Of a DNA stretch of 64,000 bases, positions 61,165-64,000 are shown piece after piece. Source of the stretch: Bacteroidota bacterium (GTDB lineage: Bacteria > Bacteroidota > Bacteroidia > B-17B0 > Aurantibacillaceae); assembly GCA_013287545.1 (NCBI GenBank), contig JABDDQ010000004.1, positions 4,086 to 68,085 on the forward strand. Reading direction: 5' to 3'. Under the pieces are notes generated by a model, which worked only from the letters and a program-made list of their open reading frames with translations, did no database searches and was not told the origin of the DNA. Made by a program: the position numbers and the translations under genes. Numbering within the stretch: the first letter of the stretch is position 1; each line of letters opens with the position of its first letter.

Positions 61165-64000
61165 TTATTTAACCAAAACCAAATGTGTGTTTACAATGCC
61201 TGCGTTACCTGTTACGTTTACATTATAAACACCTGCGTTGAGGTTGCTTACATCAATAGTTGTTTTGCCGTTTATGGTTTGTTGTAAAATAAGCTTGCCG
61301 TTTACATCGTACACTTCAACGATTTGTTTTTCGTTTGTGTTTGGCTCAATGGTAAAATTGTTTTGCGCGGGGTTAGGATATATTTGAACGCTTGCATGGT
61401 TGTTTAACGTTGAAATATTTGTTGTGCCATTAACGATGGTTATGGTGCCTGTTGCCGCACTTGCATCAATAGGAATGGTGCTTTGGTTGTAAGCAATAAA
61501 GTTTACATTGCTAATAGTAAAGGCCGTGTTAGGGTTGCTTGTTATACCTGCTAAGGTTTTAAATGTTATTTCGCCAATTTTACCGTTACCGCTTACGTTG
61601 TTGTGGTCGGTTTTGGTAATGGCGCATTCTGCCTGCGTTGCGCCTTTTAAAGCAATGGCCATAAGGTTTGTGTTTATGCTGCCCATCCAACTGCCGTTAC
61701 CATTTATACCGATAGAAGTTGCATCTATATACGAGTTATTGAACTGAACAGTAAATGCAATGCCGTAGCCGTTATTTACAGGTGTTGTGCTGTTACCCAA
61801 CATAATATCAAACACGCCGGCGTTTCCGCTTAGCACATTGTTTTGTTGTGGTATTAATGTTAAGGGTACTCCGCTTGTGCTTATTTGATTGTTGTTTGAT
61901 AGTCTACCTGCAGGATGCGTTAACGAATAATTTTGAATAACGGCAAGCGTATCGTTTAAATTGATGGTTCCGTTTCCATCACAATCTATATGTTTAAAGT
62001 TAACCGATGTGATAAGTGTATCTATCCAATTGATGGCAGGTTGCCCCGTCCAGTTTATGGTAGCGTTGTTACGTGTGGTACCGCTGGTGTTGTTGCCAAT
62101 GCCTATGGCAAGTATATCGTTGTTATCGGCTACTAAATCGTTGTTAGCATCGCCGGGCCAAACAAGGTTACACGAATCGGACACGATGATACTTGCACTA
62201 TCTTTACATGTATGTGCATCGCTAACATAAGCGGTGTAAGTTCCACTTGTTAAGTTGCCAAAAATGTTTACCGAACTAAACGCGCCATGATTTAAATTGT
62301 ATTTATACGGAGAAGAGCCTGCTGATGCCGAAGCTGTAATAATGCCTTTATCGGTAGCGCAGGTTTTGCTTAAACTTAGTGTTGGATGTGAAAACGCATT
62401 AACTATTTGTTTTATAGAATCGGTACCGCACACGTTACTTGCTTTTAAGGTTACGGTGTAAGCACCTGCTGTAGTATAGGTGTGTGTAGGGTTTTTTAAG
62501 GTGTGCGAAGTTGTATCGGTATCGCCAAAATTCCATAACCAAGTTGTTGGCGTATTTGTACTTTGGTTAGTAAACGTAGCAGCAGCACCCATACAAGCCT
62601 GATTAATTGAATAAGAAGCAACCGGTTTTAAACCACCGCCCCACAGATATACGGCTGTGCTATATTGTGTGCCAAAATTATTAGTTAAGGTTACCGGAAA
62701 ATAAGTTCCGCCGTTTACAACAAGGGTGTTGGTGTTAGTTACACCTGTAACTCCGGCATTAGTCCAGTTATAAGAGGCATAACCGGGTGTTGCAGTTAGT
62801 GTATCATAAGGGCAATAGTATTGCGATGTTTCGGTTATTTGAACCGGTGTAGGGCACTCGATATCAATATACGCGTAACCAAAATGTTCGCCGTAGGCAC
62901 AATCGGCAGTTTCGAACGTAACGTGCATAGGTGTGTTTACATAGCTACTTAAATTAACTGCATACTGTTTCCATTCTAAATAACCAACGGGATCGGGAGG
63001 AGCAGCTACCGTGGTTGCTGTAGTCATAGCAAAGCCCGATGTGGTGGTGCCACCAATGTAATTGCGTGTGTACTGAATTTCGTTGTTATTAGGGTCATAA
63101 AATTTTGCCTGAAAAAATGGCTCGACCGATGTAGGGTGTACACCATTGCCTACACCATTACACACAAAGGCTACCCAATAGGTAAAATAGGTGCTGGTAG
63201 CAGTTGGGGTAAAATAGCGGGTTATTGTTTGGTGACCTTGGCTTGGCGCGCCGTTATACGTTACATCGTTACCTAAGCGTAATGATAGTGAATGACCTGG
63301 CGCCAGGCGTTTTAAATTAGGCACGTAAGGATCAAAACCGGCATCGCAAATTTCTTGCACGTGGGTTAACGAATCTCTACCGCTATTATCTATAGTTGAA
63401 AATGAAAGTACGCCGTAACCTGTGGTAGCATCTTGTGTATTGGTTACGTTGCGTTGACCCTGCCATAAACCTGAGAAAGTTCCATTATCGAAATCGTAAT
63501 CGCTGCAAGTAGTTGGTGAGTTACAGGTGTAAACCGTAACCGTTAGTGATTGAGTAGATGCGCAATTAAAACCATCTTTACCTGTAACGGTATAATTAGT
63601 TGATGCGGTAGGGTTTATGGCTATGGTTGGTGTGTGAATGTTACCGGGCATCCACGTGTATGTAGTAGTACCGTTAGCTGTTAAGGTTGTAGTAGTACCC
63701 GAACACATAGATGTAGAATAAGCATATACGGTTGCAATATCAACATCAACTGTGGCTGTGTTGGTATACGTACAACCACTGGCATCGGCACCGGTAACAG
63801 TATAAGTGGTTGAACCGGTTGGGGCGGGTGTAAAAACCGAACCTGTTGCGTTTGTGTTCCATGTATAGGTGCTGGCGCCGCTTGCTGTTAGGGTTGCGTT
63901 AGCGCCTATGCAAATAGTTTGGTTAAGCGGACTTATGACTACATTGGGACCCGCTTTTATAACGGTATCAATTGTAAAGCCGCAACCTGTAACAGGTTCG
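61165..64000 (-). CDS. Secreted PKD/lectin-like protein with dockerin- and cohesin-like segments and T9SS type A sorting domain, 5' end outside the window
   Basis: The frame stays open from the stop at 61165 to the right edge, so the start lies beyond 64000; at least 944 residues are seen. Order: Ig-like repeats (TANGTTTYTWMPGN), a jelly-roll domain (PGHSLSLRLGND, ETADCAYGEHFGYAYIDIEC) like that at 2259, a PKD repeat (WLWNFGDTDT), then two EF-hand-like dockerin motifs (DANNDLVADNNDILA and DCDGNGTINLNDTLA), a cohesin-like sheet domain (VFDIMLGNSTTPVNNGYG), and a type A sorting domain (IYPNPAQNNFTIEPNTNEKQ, ending LVLVK). A matrix or polysaccharide-binding surface protein is likely. Confidence 0.82.
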   Translation of the reverse strand, partial: EPVTGCGFTIDTVIKAGPNVVISPLNQTICIGANATLTASGASTYTWNTNATGSVFTPAPTGSTTYTVTGADASGCTYTNTATVDVDIATVYAYSTSMCSGTTTTLTANGTTTYTWMPGNIHTPTIAINPTASTNYTVTGKDGFNCASTQSLTVTVYTCNSPTTCSDYDFDNGTFSGLWQGQRNVTNTQDATTGYGVLSFSTIDNSGRDSLTHVQEICDAGFDPYVPNLKRLAPGHSLSLRLGNDVTYNGAPSQGHQTITRYFTPTATSTYFTYWVAFVCNGVGNGVHPTSVEPFFQAKFYDPNNNEIQYTRNYIGGTTTSGFAMTTATTVAAPPDPVGYLEWKQYAVNLSSYVNTPMHVTFETADCAYGEHFGYAYIDIECPTPVQITETSQYYCPYDTLTATPGYASYNWTNAGVTGVTNTNTLVVNGGTYFPVTLTNNFGTQYSTAVYLWGGGLKPVASYSINQACMGAAATFTNQSTNTPTTWLWNFGDTDTTSHTLKNPTHTYTTAGAYTVTLKASNVCGTDSIKQIVNAFSHPTLSLSKTCATDKGIITASASAGSSPYKYNLNHGAFSSVNIFGNLTSGTYTAYVSDAHTCKDSASIIVSDSCNLVWPGDANNDLVADNNDILAIGIGNNTSGTTRNNATINWTGQPAINWIDTLITSVNFKHIDCDGNGTINLNDTLAVIQNYSLTHPAGRLSNNNQISTSGVPLTLIPQQNNVLSGNAGVFDIMLGNSTTPVNNGYGIAFTVQFNNSYIDATSIGINGNGSWMGSINTNLMAIALKGATQAECAITKTDHNNVSGNGKIGEITFKTLAGITSNPNTAFTISNVNFIAYNQSTIPIDASAATGTITIVNGTTNISTLNNHASVQIYPNPAQNNFTIEPNTNEKQIVEVYDVNGKLILQQTINGKTTIDVSNLNAGVYNVNVTGNAGIVNTHLVLVK

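Overview
This window is chromosomal DNA from an AT-rich member of the Bacteroidota. The evidence is a set of type IX secretion (T9SS) sorting domains on giant PKD or adhesin-like proteins, a TonB-dependent receptor paired with a DUF4249 lipoprotein, promoters with the Bacteroidota -7 element TAnnTTTG, no clear Shine-Dalgarno sites, and a futalosine-pathway menaquinone gene (mqnE). The order or family cannot be fixed from the sequence alone. I see no rRNA, tRNA or CRISPR array.

Left core (1-39.8 kb): lysine/peptidoglycan precursor synthesis (dapB), an UMF1-type transporter, a T9SS type B PKD protein, cspA, an HU-like gene with a TPR protein, a 29-residue AURKAIP1/COX24-like ribosomal peptide followed by RNase G, an M20 peptidase, a propeller-type sensor histidine kinase, an AddA/RecB-like helicase-nuclease, mqnE, a DUF4249/TonB receptor operon, a nucleoside phosphorylase, a SirB1-like protein, a Crp/Fnr regulator with a perfect FNR-type box in front of the next operon, a region with a gene-fusion scar (26.6-27.1 kb), a BamA-like barrel, class I aldolase, accD, a GT2, a collagen-like lipoprotein, a UvrD helicase, a second PKD giant and mnmE.

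Integrated element (about 39.86-50.95 kb, possibly to 53.2 kb): it begins just after mnmE with clusters of the 9-mer TTGTTGCCC and a 10-bp-period tandem repeat. Then come a Xis-like HTH gene, a tyrosine integrase, an orphan contractile tail-sheath gene, an unknown 468-residue protein, two small HTH proteins, a DNA-binding-like protein apparently joined to the second HTH through an A9 run, a HipA-like kinase overlapping a DUF3037-like gene, and a phage-like cassette: ParB-like, soluble ABC ATPase, GNAT acetyltransferase, formyltransferase and DUF5681. The ATPase and GNAT appear to form one product split by a -1 frame change at a second A9 run. The cassette resembles phage DNA-modification loci, but its chemistry is inference. 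Related 9-mer pairs recur at 50.95 and 53.14 kb.

Right region (51-64 kb): a cluster of T9SS cargo. It has a type B protein, two adjacent type A proteins sharing both an N-terminal lectin-like layout and a nearly identical sorting domain, a receiver-only response regulator, a frameshifted small secreted gene, and the 3' part of a type A protein with dockerin-like and cohesin-like segments that runs off the right edge. A 21-bp-period direct-repeat pair upstream of the 1751-residue gene matches a pair upstream of the truncated NHL gene at 27.1 kb, and looks like a shared operator.
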